From the NCBI RefSeq assembly GCF_000819785.1, contig NZ_CDBK01000022.1, positions 1-33,816 of the forward strand: 33,816 nt of DNA, in the 5' to 3' direction. The notes under the pieces are model-generated. The model was given only the letters and a program-made list of their open reading frames with translations, did not search any database and was not told the origin of the DNA. The DNA is from Aeromonas caviae. GTDB taxonomy: Bacteria; Pseudomonadota; Gammaproteobacteria; Enterobacterales; Aeromonadaceae. This document shows positions 1 to 9,779 of the stretch, one piece after another. Made by a program: the position numbers and the translations under genes. Numbering within the stretch: the first letter of the stretch is position 1; every line of letters begins with the position of its first letter.

Positions 1-13
1 TGGGACAGCGCCT

Positions 14-39
14 AAAAAAACCCGGCATGCGCCGGGTTT
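14..39 (-). terminator. Intrinsic terminator downstream of tdh
   Basis: A 9-bp perfect stem (AAACCCGGC / GCCGGGTTT, loop ATGC) lies at 18-39. On the minus strand it is followed by a run of seven T (A14-A20 on plus). It sits about 55 bp beyond the tdh stop codon and would end the kbl-tdh transcript. The plus-strand side has only three T, so it is mainly a minus-strand terminator. Confidence 0.85.
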
Positions 40-94
40 CGTGAGGCTGAACAAGAGAGGGCGCGCTGATTGCCCAGGCGCCCCTCGCGTGTCG

Positions 95-1120
<1,026 letters not shown>

Positions 1121-1161
1121 GACAGATTCCTCACGGCGCCATGCCGGGTACAGAGGGTAAT

Positions 1162-1191
1162 AAAATGGGGCCCAACCTTGGCCCCCGTTTT
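1162..1191 (-). repeat. Stem-loop in the kbl-tdh spacer
   Basis: An inverted repeat, GGGGCC (1167-1172) / GGCCCC (1180-1185), is flanked outside by AAAA (1162-1165) and TTTT (1188-1191), so both strands read like a weak intrinsic terminator. It sits between kbl and tdh in the direction of transcription. It could cause partial termination or protect the mRNA end, lowering tdh relative to kbl. That role is inference from structure and position only. Confidence 0.5.
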
Positions 1192-1209
1192 AATCAGCCA
1201 GCCATGTGA

Positions 1210-2400
1210 TCAAATCACACCGAGCTCGCGACCGATGCGAATGAAGGCATCGATCGCCTTGTCCAGTTGCTCCCGGGTATGGGCGGCGGACATCTGGGTC
1301 CGGATGCGCGCCTGACCCTTGGGTACCACGGGGAAGGAGAAGCCCACCACGTAGATACCGGCGGCCAGCATGCGGCTCGCCATCTCGGCGGCCAGTTTGG
1401 CATCCCCCAGCATGACCGGAATGATGGCGTGATCGGCGCCGGCCAGGGTAAAGCCGGCGGCGCTCATGCGCTCGCGGAAGTAGGCACTGTTCTCCTTGAG
1501 GCGGGCACGCAGGTCGTGACCCTCGGCCAGCATGTCGATCACCTTGATGGTGGCCGAGACGATGGAGGGTGCCAGGGAGTTGGAGAAGAGGTAGGGACGG
1601 GAGCGCTGACGCAACCAGTCGATCACCTCTTTCTTGCCGGAGGTGTAGCCACCGGACGCGCCACCCAGCGCCTTGCCCAGGGTGCCGGTGATGATGTCGA
1701 CCCGTTCCATCACCTCGCAGTATTCGTGGGTACCGCGGCCGTTCTCGCCGATGAAGCCGACGGCGTGGGAGTCATCCACCATCACCAGCGCGTCGTACTT
1801 GTCGGCCAGATCGCAGATGGATTTGAGGTCGGCGATGACGCCATCCATGGAGAAGACACCGTCGGTGGCGATCAGCTTGAAGCGGGCGCCGTCGGCATCG
1901 GCCTGCTTGAGCTGGGCTTCCAGTTCGGCCATGTCGTTGTTGGCGTAGCGATAGCGCCTGGCCTTGCACAACCGCACCCCATCGATGATGGAGGCATGGT
2001 TGAGTGCGTCGGAGATGATGGCGTCTTCGGCACCGAACAGAGTCTCGAACAGGCCGCCGTTGGCGTCGAAGCAGGAGGAGTAGAGGATGCTGTCTTCGGT
2101 GCCGAGGAAGGCGGACAGCTTCTGCTCCAGCTCCTTGTGCTGGTCCTGGGTACCGCAGATGAAGCGCACCGAGGCCATGCCGAAGCCGTGGCTGTCGAGC
2201 CCCTGATGGGCGGCGGCAATCAGGTCGGGATGGTTGGCCAGCCCCAGATAGTTGTTGGCACAGAAGTTCAGTACCTGCTCGCCGCCCACCGCAATCTGGG
2301 CCTGCTGGGCCGAGGTGATGATGCGCTCCTGCTTGTATAGCCCTTCCGTCTTGACCTGTTCGAGCTGTTCGGTCAGGTGACGATAGAATCCGTTAGACAT
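1210..2400 (-). CDS. kbl: 2-amino-3-ketobutyrate CoA ligase (glycine C-acetyltransferase)
   Basis: This 396-residue pyridoxal-phosphate enzyme of the alpha-oxoamine synthase family (with BioF and HemA relatives) cleaves 2-amino-3-ketobutyrate with CoA to glycine and acetyl-CoA, completing threonine degradation after Tdh. The PLP lysine is K243 in TLGKALGG. The upstream VDDSHAVG motif (about 208-215) places the aspartate and histidine that contact the cofactor. Length equals the family norm (about 398). Start 2400 is preceded by AGGACCGAGG on minus. It is the first gene of the kbl-tdh operon. The 183 bp between it and the upstream TetR gene contain an AT-rich section (2515-2575) that is the likely promoter, but I see no clear -35/-10 pair. 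Confidence 0.97.
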   Translation of the reverse strand: MSNGFYRHLTEQLEQVKTEGLYKQERIITSAQQAQIAVGGEQVLNFCANNYLGLANHPDLIAAAHQGLDSHGFGMASVRFICGTQDQHKELEQKLSAFLGTEDSILYSSCFDANGGLFETLFGAEDAIISDALNHASIIDGVRLCKARRYRYANNDMAELEAQLKQADADGARFKLIATDGVFSMDGVIADLKSICDLADKYDALVMVDDSHAVGFIGENGRGTHEYCEVMERVDIITGTLGKALGGASGGYTSGKKEVIDWLRQRSRPYLFSNSLAPSIVSATIKVIDMLAEGHDLRARLKENSAYFRERMSAAGFTLAGADHAIIPVMLGDAKLAAEMASRMLAAGIYVVGFSFPVVPKGQARIRTQMSAAHTREQLDKAIDAFIRIGRELGVI

Positions 2401-2583
2401 CCTCGGTCCTCATTGCTGTATCGACTGTGTTATCAGGATCCCGGGCCGTGCAACCCGCACGGTTCGGCGTCGTCACGGTCGCGACGAAACGCCGACAGAC
2501 CCTAGAATGGGCAACATTTTACTGTAATCCCTGCGTATAAATTCAAATTTTTATGCTGATAATCAACAATTGTGAAACAGATC

Positions 2584-3228
2584 TCACCCGGCTGGTTGGG
2601 CCAGTTGGTGATAATGTTGCTCCAGTTGATGTATCTGGGGGGCCACCTGTGGCTGCACGTAGGGGCGCAGCAAAAACAGCACCCGCAAGACCCCCTGATA
2701 GAGCAGGGGTTTGGTGATGCGGGTGGCCGGGGCCTGGGCGATCTGGAACGGGATCCAGCAGGTGACGACCATCTTGATGGTCTGACCGAGATCCGGCAGG
2801 TCTTCATCGCTGACGGCGATGATGCCGCCTTCGCGCAGGCTTCTGAGCAGCGTCTCCACGGTGGCTCGGAGCTGCTCCTGTGCCTTGAGGTATTTCTGCT
2901 GCAGCAGCTCGTCGCGACTCAGGATGTCCGGCAGGTTCGCGTAGAAGAAGCGGAACTGCCACATCAAATAGAAGATGGCATCCAGGTAGCCCATCAGATC
3001 CTCCAGCCGGATCTCGCTGCTGCGGATCGGAGTGAAGCTGTCGCTCAGGTGGCGGGCGTACTGATCGAAGATGGAGTGGATGATGTCTTCTTTGTTTCTG
3101 AAGTGGTAGTAAAGGTTGCCCGGGCTGATGCCAAGGTGTGCGGCAATGTGGTTGGTGGTGATGTTGCGCTCGCCCTGATCGTTGAACAGCTCGGTGGCGC
3201 TGTGGATGATCCTGTCTCTGGTCTTCAT
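2584..3228 (-). CDS. TetR/AcrR-family transcriptional regulator
   Basis: This 214-residue protein has a typical N-terminal TetR helix-turn-helix: the first helix around IIHSATELF, then the recognition region HIAAHLGISPGNLYYHF at roughly residues 28-45. The C-terminal ligand domain is unlike any I can name. TetR proteins usually bind DNA as dimers and release it on ligand binding. It lies immediately upstream of kbl-tdh on the same strand, so regulation of threonine catabolism is a reasonable guess, and co-transcription with kbl is possible. Neither is shown by a recognisable operator. The start at 3228 faces hldD divergently across 154 bp, so it could also affect the LPS gene. Family assignment is secure; target is unknown. 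Confidence 0.9.
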   Translation of the reverse strand: MKTRDRIIHSATELFNDQGERNITTNHIAAHLGISPGNLYYHFRNKEDIIHSIFDQYARHLSDSFTPIRSSEIRLEDLMGYLDAIFYLMWQFRFFYANLPDILSRDELLQQKYLKAQEQLRATVETLLRSLREGGIIAVSDEDLPDLGQTIKMVVTCWIPFQIAQAPATRITKPLLYQGVLRVLFLLRPYVQPQVAPQIHQLEQHYHQLAQPAG

Positions 3229-3382
3229 CGCTGGTCCCTCTGCCGGGCCCTAAGGGGAAAAGTCATCGAGGTCGAATCCCCTTGCGGCCCGTGATAAACT
3301 TTTCGGCAATTTCAAATTGGCCCACTATACACAGCTTTAACAGGCAGTCACACGGGGCCACAACGTACGCGAGGCAAACTCC

Positions 3383-4342
3383 ATGATCGTAGTAACTGGC
3401 GGTGCTGGCTTTATCGGCAGCAATCTGGTCAAGCAGCTGAACGCTCAAGGACGGACCGATATCGTGGTCATTGATGACCTGACCGACGGCACCAAGTTCG
3501 TCAACCTGGTCGACCTCACCATCGCCGACTACATGGACAAGGACGAGTTCCAGGCGCGGATCGTCTCCGGTGACGAATTCGAGGAGTGGGATGACGGCAT
3601 CGAGGTGATCTTCCACGAAGGCGCCTGCTCCGCGACCACCGAGTGGAACGGCAAGTTCATCATGGAGGTCAACTACGAGTACTCCAAGGATCTGTTCCAC
3701 TACTGCATCGAGCGGGAAATCCCCTTCATCTATGCCTCTTCCGCCGCGACCTATGGTGGGCGCAACGACAACTTCATCGAAGACCCGAGGTTCGAGCAGC
3801 CCCTCAACGTCTACGGCTACTCCAAGCAGCTGTTCGATCAGTACGTGCGTCGCTGGATGCCGGAGATCAACTCCCAGGTGGTGGGTCTCAAGTACTTCAA
3901 CGTCTATGGTCCCCGCGAGCAGCACAAGGGATCCATGGCGTCCGTGGCCTTCCACCTCAATACCCAGGTGAAGCAGGGTGACAATCCCAAGCTGTTCGAG
4001 GGCTGTGACGGCTTCCCGGATGGCGGCCAGATGCGCGACTTCATCTACGTGGACGACGTCTGCAAGGTGAACCTCTGGTTCTGGCAGAATCCGCAGCACT
4101 CCGGCATCTTCAACTGCGGCACCGGCCGGGCTGAGCCGTTCCAGAACGTGGCGGAAGCCGTGATCAGGCATCACCAGAAAGGCGCCATCGAATACATTCC
4201 CTTCCCGGATCACCTCAAGGGTCGCTACCAGAGCTTCACCCAGGCGGATCTCACCAAGTTGCGCGGCGTCGGCTATGACGGCGAGTTCAAGACTGTGGCC
4301 GAAGGCGTGGCCGATTACATGGCCTGGTTGAACCGGGCTTGA
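3383..4342 (+). CDS. hldD: ADP-L-glycero-D-manno-heptose 6-epimerase
   Basis: This 319-residue extended short-chain dehydrogenase/reductase (RfaD/WaaD) converts ADP-D-glycero-D-manno-heptose to the L-glycero form, the last step in making the heptose donor for the LPS inner core. It begins with the NADP-binding [11 protein letters not shown] motif. The catalytic tyrosine and lysine lie in YGYSKQLFD (about residues 139-147). Length matches the E. coli protein (310). It opens the plus-strand LPS gene set and is followed 49 bp later by the wahA-like fusion. The 154-bp upstream region holds an AT-rich patch with a possible -10 (TATACA near 3327), but the -35 is unclear. Confidence 0.97.
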   Translation: MIVVTGGAGFIGSNLVKQLNAQGRTDIVVIDDLTDGTKFVNLVDLTIADYMDKDEFQARIVSGDEFEEWDDGIEVIFHEGACSATTEWNGKFIMEVNYEYSKDLFHYCIEREIPFIYASSAATYGGRNDNFIEDPRFEQPLNVYGYSKQLFDQYVRRWMPEINSQVVGLKYFNVYGPREQHKGSMASVAFHLNTQVKQGDNPKLFEGCDGFPDGGQMRDFIYVDDVCKVNLWFWQNPQHSGIFNCGTGRAEPFQNVAEAVIRHHQKGAIEYIPFPDHLKGRYQSFTQADLTKLRGVGYDGEFKTVAEGVADYMAWLNRA

Positions 4343-4353
4343 TCCCCCTCTGG

Positions 4354-4373
4354 CGGGTGGCTCTGGCCACCCG
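4354..4373 (+). repeat. Hairpin between hldD and the wahA-like gene
   Basis: A perfect 8-bp inverted repeat (CGGGTGGC, loop TCTG, GCCACCCG) fills most of the 49-bp gap between hldD and the next gene. There is no T-run after it, so it is not a standard intrinsic terminator. It could stabilise the hldD mRNA end or attenuate readthrough into the core glycosyltransferase. Confidence 0.45.
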
Positions 4374-4391
4374 TCGATCGGATGCGCTTGC

Positions 4392-6152
4392 ATGAACATA
4401 TTGATGGCTCTCTCCCAGCTCGAAGTGACGGGCGCGGAGGTCTATGCCACCACGGTCGGCAACGAGCTGACCCGCCGTGGCCACCAGGTTTTCTACGTCT
4501 CTGACACCCTGACCAAACCGACTCTGGGACCGGTCTTTCGGTTGCGCTTCAACAAGCGCAGCATCCTGCGCCGCTTCTGGCACGTCTTCTATCTCATCTA
4601 TCTGATCCGCAAGCACAGGATCCAGCTTGTGCACGCCCATTCGCGCGCCTCGGGCTGGAGCAGCTACGTCGCCTGCAAGCTGACCGGCACCCCCATGATC
4701 ACCACGGTGCACGGGCGCCAGCCGGTACACGCCTCCCGCAAGGCATTCCATGCGCTGGGCTACCGGGCGGTGGCGGTGTGCGAGGATATCGCCAGCCAGA
4801 TCATCGACAACCTGGGGGTGGACCCGGCCATGGTGCAGGTGCTGCGCAACGGCATCGAGACCGACAAGTTCCAGCCCGTGCCGATACCGGACAACGACAA
4901 ACCGGTGATCGCCATCATTGGTCGGCTGAGCGGTCCCAAGGGGGAGCTCTGCTACCGGTTGCTGGACGAGGTGCTGGATCTGGAAGCCTGCCGGGTGCGC
5001 GTCGTCAGCGGCACCCAGGTGCCGGCGCGTTTTGCCCGTTTTCAGGACAAGGTCGACTTCGTCGGCTATGTGGACGATGTGCCCGCCCTGATGGCGGGCT
5101 GCGATCTGGTGATCGGTGCCGGTCGGGTGGCGATGGAGGCGCTGCTGTGCGGTCGTCCGGCGTTTGCCATCGGCGAAGCCAGGGCCATCGGTCTGGTGAC
5201 GGAGCAGAATCTGGACGAGGCCCTCGCCAGCAACTTCGGCGACATCGGCCCCAGGGATCTGGCCATCGACTTTGCCGGGCTGAAGGCGCAGATCCCTTCG
5301 GCGCTGGCCTCCAAGGTGGTGCCAGACCCAGTGCGCCAACGGATCCTGCAAGAGTATGATTTGCAAGGCGTCGTGACCGGGCTGGAATCCGTCTATCAGG
5401 ACGCCGTGGTCGAGACCCTGCGCCGGGAGATGCCGGTCATCATGTATCACCGCTTCATCGAGCACGAGAGCGAAAAGGGAGTGCATGGCACCTGGCTCCC
5501 GGTCGCCATGTTCGAGAAGCACCTCAAGCTGATGAAGTGGCTGGGCTACGAGACGCTGACATTTGCCGACCTGGCGGAGAACGGGTTCATCCACCGGCTG
5601 CAATACGGCAAGAAGTACCTGATGATCACCGTGGACGACGGCTATCGGGACAACCTCACCCGCATGCTGCCGCTACTGGAAAAGTATGGCTACAAGGCGG
5701 TGGTCTATGTGGTGACCGGTGAGGATCACAATCGTTGGGATGTGGAGCACCCGACTCACCCCGATACCCCGGTGACCCTGATGACCCCGGACGAAATCAA
5801 GGCGCTGGTGGCCTCCGGTCATGTGGAGATCGGGGGCCATACCCTGACTCACCCCCGCCTGAGCACGCTCCCCCCAGAGGAGCAGGCCCACCAGATCCAG
5901 GCCAACAAGGCCTGGCTGGAGCAGTTGCTCGGCCATCCCCTGATCTCGTTTGCCTATCCTTACGGGGATCTGAACGACAGTGCAAAAGCCCAGGCCGTTG
6001 CCGCCGGTTATCGCTATGCTGTGGCCACCAACAGCGGCCCCAGAGCCATGCACCGGGATCCGTTCCAGATCCGCCGGATCGCCATCTTCCCCCGCACCGA
6101 CATGTTCGGTCTGTGGCGTAAGATCAGGGGGAATTATGTCTTCAGAAAATAA
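4392..6152 (+). CDS. wahA: LPS core glycosyltransferase fused to polysaccharide deacetylase (WahA-like)
   Basis: This 586-residue two-domain protein has a family 4-type GT-B glycosyltransferase at about residues 1-340. Its signs are VTGAEVYA near the start, HAHSRASGW, VLRNGIETDKF, IGRLSGPKG, and an acceptor/donor region GAGRVAMEALLCGRP. From about residue 346 follows a NodB-like deacetylase (carbohydrate esterase family 4) with MYHRF, the metal/base motif TVDDGY (about 413), HTLTH (about 483) and FAYPYGD. From established knowledge, Aeromonas LPS core synthesis uses one bifunctional protein, WahA, that adds GlcNAc and deacetylates it to glucosamine. Architecture and place beside hldD and waaL fit that. 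The symbol is my recollection of that system, not an alignment. GC content resembles hldD. The end overlaps the start of the next gene by 17 bp. Confidence 0.82.
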   Translation: MNILMALSQLEVTGAEVYATTVGNELTRRGHQVFYVSDTLTKPTLGPVFRLRFNKRSILRRFWHVFYLIYLIRKHRIQLVHAHSRASGWSSYVACKLTGTPMITTVHGRQPVHASRKAFHALGYRAVAVCEDIASQIIDNLGVDPAMVQVLRNGIETDKFQPVPIPDNDKPVIAIIGRLSGPKGELCYRLLDEVLDLEACRVRVVSGTQVPARFARFQDKVDFVGYVDDVPALMAGCDLVIGAGRVAMEALLCGRPAFAIGEARAIGLVTEQNLDEALASNFGDIGPRDLAIDFAGLKAQIPSALASKVVPDPVRQRILQEYDLQGVVTGLESVYQDAVVETLRREMPVIMYHRFIEHESEKGVHGTWLPVAMFEKHLKLMKWLGYETLTFADLAENGFIHRLQYGKKYLMITVDDGYRDNLTRMLPLLEKYGYKAVVYVVTGEDHNRWDVEHPTHPDTPVTLMTPDEIKALVASGHVEIGGHTLTHPRLSTLPPEEQAHQIQANKAWLEQLLGHPLISFAYPYGDLNDSAKAQAVAAGYRYAVATNSGPRAMHRDPFQIRRIAIFPRTDMFGLWRKIRGNYVFRK

Positions 6153-7449
6153 GGTTGTTGTAGAGGAACGTATGCCGATGCAAACAGAATCACCGCCCAA
6201 TCAGGGCGCATTTGGGCTGGTCCATGACCAAGCGTTGCCGCTACTAGTTCAACTCTCAGCTTTTTTATTTGGAGCTCTGGCACTATCCGTGCCCAGTGGT
6301 TACTCCTATGGCCCAGCTTTGTTGTTGCTGGCAAGCCTGTGTTTCTTCGCTGTGAGGCGCTTGAATTGGGTATTACCCCGTGAACTCAAGTTTATCGGGC
6401 TTGGCTTGTCGCTCTATTTTCTGGTGATGGTTATTTCCGTTTGGTTTGATGGTGGCAAGATCAGCCAAATCGACAGGGCAAGTAGAGCGCTGATGGCTGT
6501 TGTCATATTGCCCTTACTAGCTTGCGTGCCTGTGCGCCTTCCTATACTGCTTTCCGGTTGTGGTGTCGGTGCTCTCCTCGCATGTGGCATAGCCATTCAT
6601 GATAAATTTATTTTGGGCTATGAGCGGGCATTTAACGATATGATGCCACTACAGAGTGGTAATATTGCCATGTCGTTAGGATTATTTTGCCTGTGTGGAC
6701 TTCTTTGGGCACAAAAAAAGGGAAAATTGGCCTTCTCTTTTTTCATGCTGCTGGGAGGTTGTGCTGGGATGGGGGCCAGTTTCCTCTCGGGAACGCGTGG
6801 GGGGTGGGTATTATTACCTGTTATTTTATTTACTATTGCGGTGCTGTTTAAAGAGTGCCTGTATCGCAAGACAACCCTCGTTATGCTTGTAGGTGGACTG
6901 TTATGCGGTGGTTTTTTGATTGTCCAACCGCAGAGTGGTGTGGAAGCACGGATAGAGCTGGCTCAGAATGATATCAGCCAATATCTCGACAAAACCAACC
7001 TCAACACCTCGCTTGGGATCAGACTTCAGCTTTGGCAGAGTGCTTGGCAGAGCTTTACCGAAAAGCCACTATTTGGCTGGGGAAATCATGGGATTCGGCA
7101 GTCACAAAAAGCGCAGCTGGCACGAGGAGAAATTAGCCAGTTTATCTATGATTTCAATTCTCATGCCCATAACCAGTTTCTCGATGAAATGGCCAAACGA
7201 GGCATTGTTGGCCTTGGTGCGTTGCTATTGATGATGTTGATCCCCCTATTCTTGGTAAAAAGTCGTTTGCACCGACCCCATAATGATGATGTGCATTGTG
7301 GTTCCGCGTTGGTTATTGTGGCTGTTTTTTCATCGATTGATTACTGCCTCAGTCAGGCATTTTTTGGTCACAATTCTGGTATTACTTTCTTTGTCTCATC
7401 GCTGGTTATAGCTGCATCTATAGTTTTTAAGGAGAGTGATACAGAATGA
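6136..7449 (+). CDS. waaL: O-antigen ligase (WaaL-like)
   Basis: This polytopic membrane protein of 437 residues from the start chosen here belongs to the Wzy_C/O-antigen ligase family. It would join undecaprenyl-linked O-polysaccharide to the lipid A-core on the periplasmic face. Evidence: many hydrophobic segments, the LSGTRGGW motif, and a large loop before the end carrying NSHAHNQFLDEMAKRG, typical of these ligases. An in-frame reading extends upstream to 5980, but ATG 6136 has a strong ribosome binding site (AGGGGGA, 5 bp before) and the upstream part is the shadow of the deacetylase domain. It overlaps the previous gene by 17 bp, suggesting translational coupling. Base composition turns clearly more AT-rich from its first codons. 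A Wzy polymerase is the alternative; position in a core locus favours WaaL. Confidence 0.82.
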   Translation: MSSENKVVVEERMPMQTESPPNQGAFGLVHDQALPLLVQLSAFLFGALALSVPSGYSYGPALLLLASLCFFAVRRLNWVLPRELKFIGLGLSLYFLVMVISVWFDGGKISQIDRASRALMAVVILPLLACVPVRLPILLSGCGVGALLACGIAIHDKFILGYERAFNDMMPLQSGNIAMSLGLFCLCGLLWAQKKGKLAFSFFMLLGGCAGMGASFLSGTRGGWVLLPVILFTIAVLFKECLYRKTTLVMLVGGLLCGGFLIVQPQSGVEARIELAQNDISQYLDKTNLNTSLGIRLQLWQSAWQSFTEKPLFGWGNHGIRQSQKAQLARGEISQFIYDFNSHAHNQFLDEMAKRGIVGLGALLLMMLIPLFLVKSRLHRPHNDDVHCGSALVIVAVFSSIDYCLSQAFFGHNSGITFFVSSLVIAASIVFKESDTE

Positions 7450-7533
7450 ATTGATAGCGATAAACAGGGGGTATTGTTTTTTTGTGTGATTAGTTATTAT
7501 AAATAATGTCATCTTTAACAGTGAGGGTATAGA

Positions 7534-8454
7534 ATGGGGGTTTCTGTTTCTATTGTAATTTTAAATTACAATTCGTCTAAATACACAATGGATTGCATTG
7601 ATAGTATATTGCGTGGTTCATTTCAAGATTATGAAATAATAGTGGTTGATAATAACTCGAGCGAGGATGAACGTGGCATATTTATTGATTACTTGAAAAT
7701 TAAAAATAATGATAAAATACATTTTATAGATAATGATATTAATTTCGGATTTGCTCTTGGAAACATACTTGGAATATCAGAATCTAAAGGAGAGTACATA
7801 TTTGTTCTTAACAATGATACGCTAGTGGATGAGGGCGCGCTTGATATACTTCATTCCTTCATGGAGGATAATCCAGATGTATCGCTGTGTATACCATCTC
7901 AGTATAATAAAGATGGTACATATCATCCATCCTTTGCCTATTTACCATCAGTAGGTAATCAATGGTTTGGCAACGGATTATGTCGAATGTTAAAATCATC
8001 AGAGTATATGGATAGGAAGAAGGAATATAAAAAACCATTCAGAGTCCAAATGGGTAGTGGAGCATCAATGTTTTTTCGCGCATCCGACTATTTTAAAGTT
8101 GGAGGTTTAGATCCTAATTTTTTCCTTTACTGTGAGGAAGAAGATATCTGTATTAGAATGAAGAAAGAAAAAATGAATATATTCTTTGTTCCTGATGCAA
8201 AGATAGTTCATTATGGTGGTGGGAGTACGAATAGAAATCTAGACATAGAAATAGAGTTTTACAGATCTTTATTTTATTTTTTTGATAAAAATTATAATTT
8301 TTTATCTGCAAAATCTCTTAAGTTTAGATTTATTATCAAGGAACTCATCAAATCATGTAAAAAGCCGACTAGATTTAAGTTATTCTTTGCTATTATCATA
8401 AGACCATCACTGTCTTATTCCTTAAGGCATAAGCAGCGAGGATTAAAAAATTAA
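7534..8454 (+). CDS. Family 2 glycosyltransferase, rhamnosyltransferase-like
   Basis: This 306-residue GT-A glycosyltransferase begins VSIVILNYNSSKYT with the nucleotide-sugar motif VVDNNSSED. The metal-site region is FVLNNDTLVD (about residues 89-98). The acceptor-side motif is LYCEEEDICIRMKKE (about 199-213), followed by a histidine-glycine stretch VHYGGGSTNR. These features match the WbbL/rhamnosyltransferase subgroup, although the sugar cannot be read from sequence. The ribosome binding site is GAGGG 8 bp before ATG 7534. The gene is strikingly AT-rich (roughly one third GC by eye) with many ATA, AGA and AAA codons, unlike genes outside the locus. That points to horizontal acquisition, common for genes decorating outer core or O-antigen. 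No transmembrane segment is obvious; it would act at the cytoplasmic membrane surface. Confidence 0.85.
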   Translation: MGVSVSIVILNYNSSKYTMDCIDSILRGSFQDYEIIVVDNNSSEDERGIFIDYLKIKNNDKIHFIDNDINFGFALGNILGISESKGEYIFVLNNDTLVDEGALDILHSFMEDNPDVSLCIPSQYNKDGTYHPSFAYLPSVGNQWFGNGLCRMLKSSEYMDRKKEYKKPFRVQMGSGASMFFRASDYFKVGGLDPNFFLYCEEEDICIRMKKEKMNIFFVPDAKIVHYGGGSTNRNLDIEIEFYRSLFYFFDKNYNFLSAKSLKFRFIIKELIKSCKKPTRFKLFFAIIIRPSLSYSLRHKQRGLKN

Positions 8455-8768
8455 TATCATTTAACAATGGATGAGTTTAGATAGACTTTTTTCTTAAAGC
8501 ATAGCTTTTTTAAAAAAATTATAGAAAGTGGCATTAAAATCAGCTGAGATATAATTTAATTATTTTAACAGACTGCGAAATAATAATCACATATAGTCTA
8601 CTATCTTTAATGCAGTTTCTAGCGTCAATCTATAGTTCCGAATACGAGAGTCATTCGATCATATCGGTGGTGGTGAAGCCCGTTTTCGGGTGGAATGACC
8701 ATAACCAGTAACGAATTAAAGGTCAGACCATAAATTGCGTTACTGGCGGGGCATACCTCTGTAGCCGA
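8455..8768. other. Gene-free AT-rich spacer at the right edge of the low-GC LPS segment
   Basis: There is no credible gene in these 314 bp. The left part (to about 8620) is very AT-rich, with a weak AAAGC-ATA-GCTTTTTT hairpin near 8497 that may terminate the glycosyltransferase gene. The right part (about 8630-8768) is of intermediate composition. It holds a small CCCG-TTTT-CGGG hairpin near 8682 and a larger inverted repeat (CCAGTAACGAATT near 8705 against AATTGCGTTACTGG near 8735, one extra base) enclosing a second copy of GACCATAA. It joins two convergent genes and looks like a recombination border or the remains of a lost gene. Confidence 0.5.
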
Positions 8769-9779
8769 TTATTTATTCATTATTCCTAGCTCAGCACAGA
8801 ATGTGGCCAGTATCTCCTGCACATTCAAAATTTCCTGCTGCGGATCCTGACGACCCGTGTCGACGAAGCGATAACGGGGATGAGAGACGGGATTGGCAAT
8901 GGCGGAGTGTCCGAGGGGAGAGACGATGGTGAGCAGGGGGATATCCAGCGCCTGCGCCATATGCCGTGGGCCTGTGTCGTTGCCGACGAACAGCTGGCAA
9001 TGGGCGAAGAGCCCCACCAGTTCCCGTACCGAGCGGGTCTGAACATGGTCAAACACGCTGGCCTGCAGCGCTGCTGGCAGCAGCGGCTTCAGGCTGCGGT
9101 TGTACTCCTCTTCCCCCGGCCCGCAGTAGATCAGGATCTGGGCATTGTGCTCCTCGATCAGCCAGCGCGCCACCTCGGCGAAGCAGTCGATGGGCCAGCG
9201 CTTGTAGTGACCGAGGGAGTTGACCCCCATGGCGATGAGTGGCCGGGTCGGGTCGACGCCAGCGGCCAGCAGGGTCTCGCGCCCCCGTTGTCTCTCCCCG
9301 TCGCTGAGCCAGAGGTAGTAGTTGCGATCTTCGCTGGCCAGCTTGAGCGGCTTGAGCAGTGAAAACCGGTCGTCCACCAGGGTGCTGTTGCCCTGATGCT
9401 CGGTGTCATGGCGAAAGCGCACGATGCGGTTGTGGCCCAGGCGCCATGGGAAAGAGTCGAAGCCGATCCGCAGGCGGGCGCCGGAGAAGAGGCAGGTCAG
9501 CAGGCCTATCATCTGGCCCTGGCTGTTGATCACCACATCGTAGCGCTCGCGGCGAATGCCCAGCAGCAAATCCTTCATGTAGCGCCACTCGTTGCGGCGC
9601 GCCTTCTCGATGATGATCAGCCGATCGATGTTGGGGTTTCCCTCTGCCATGCCCGCACAGTAATCCATGACCAGATAGTGAACTTCCCCGGCAGGGTCGT
9701 GCTGCTTGAGGTTGTTGCACAGTGCGGTGGAGATCAGCACATCTCCTATCTGTTTGGTTTGTACTACCAGATATTTCAT
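8769..9779 (-). CDS. Family 9 glycosyltransferase (heptosyltransferase-like)
   Basis: From MKYLVVQTKQIGDVL the protein is 336 residues, the normal length for ADP-heptose:LPS heptosyltransferases (WaaC, WaaF, WaaQ, family GT9). The N-terminal K-Q-IGDVLIST segment and the C-terminal FVGNDTGPRHMAQAL motif (nucleotide-sugar and catalytic region) are diagnostic. It most resembles the WaaQ/third-heptose type, but which heptose it adds cannot be decided here. An in-frame reading continues to 11144 but is only the shadow of the PTS gene. ATG 9779 starts at the first family-conserved residue. The gene is GC-rich like the chromosome and points against the other LPS genes, converging with them across the AT-rich spacer. 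It therefore has its own promoter, probably in 9780-9950. Confidence 0.87.
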   Translation of the reverse strand: MKYLVVQTKQIGDVLISTALCNNLKQHDPAGEVHYLVMDYCAGMAEGNPNIDRLIIIEKARRNEWRYMKDLLLGIRRERYDVVINSQGQMIGLLTCLFSGARLRIGFDSFPWRLGHNRIVRFRHDTEHQGNSTLVDDRFSLLKPLKLASEDRNYYLWLSDGERQRGRETLLAAGVDPTRPLIAMGVNSLGHYKRWPIDCFAEVARWLIEEHNAQILIYCGPGEEEYNRSLKPLLPAALQASVFDHVQTRSVRELVGLFAHCQLFVGNDTGPRHMAQALDIPLLTIVSPLGHSAIANPVSHPRYRFVDTGRQDPQQEILNVQEILATFCAELGIMNK

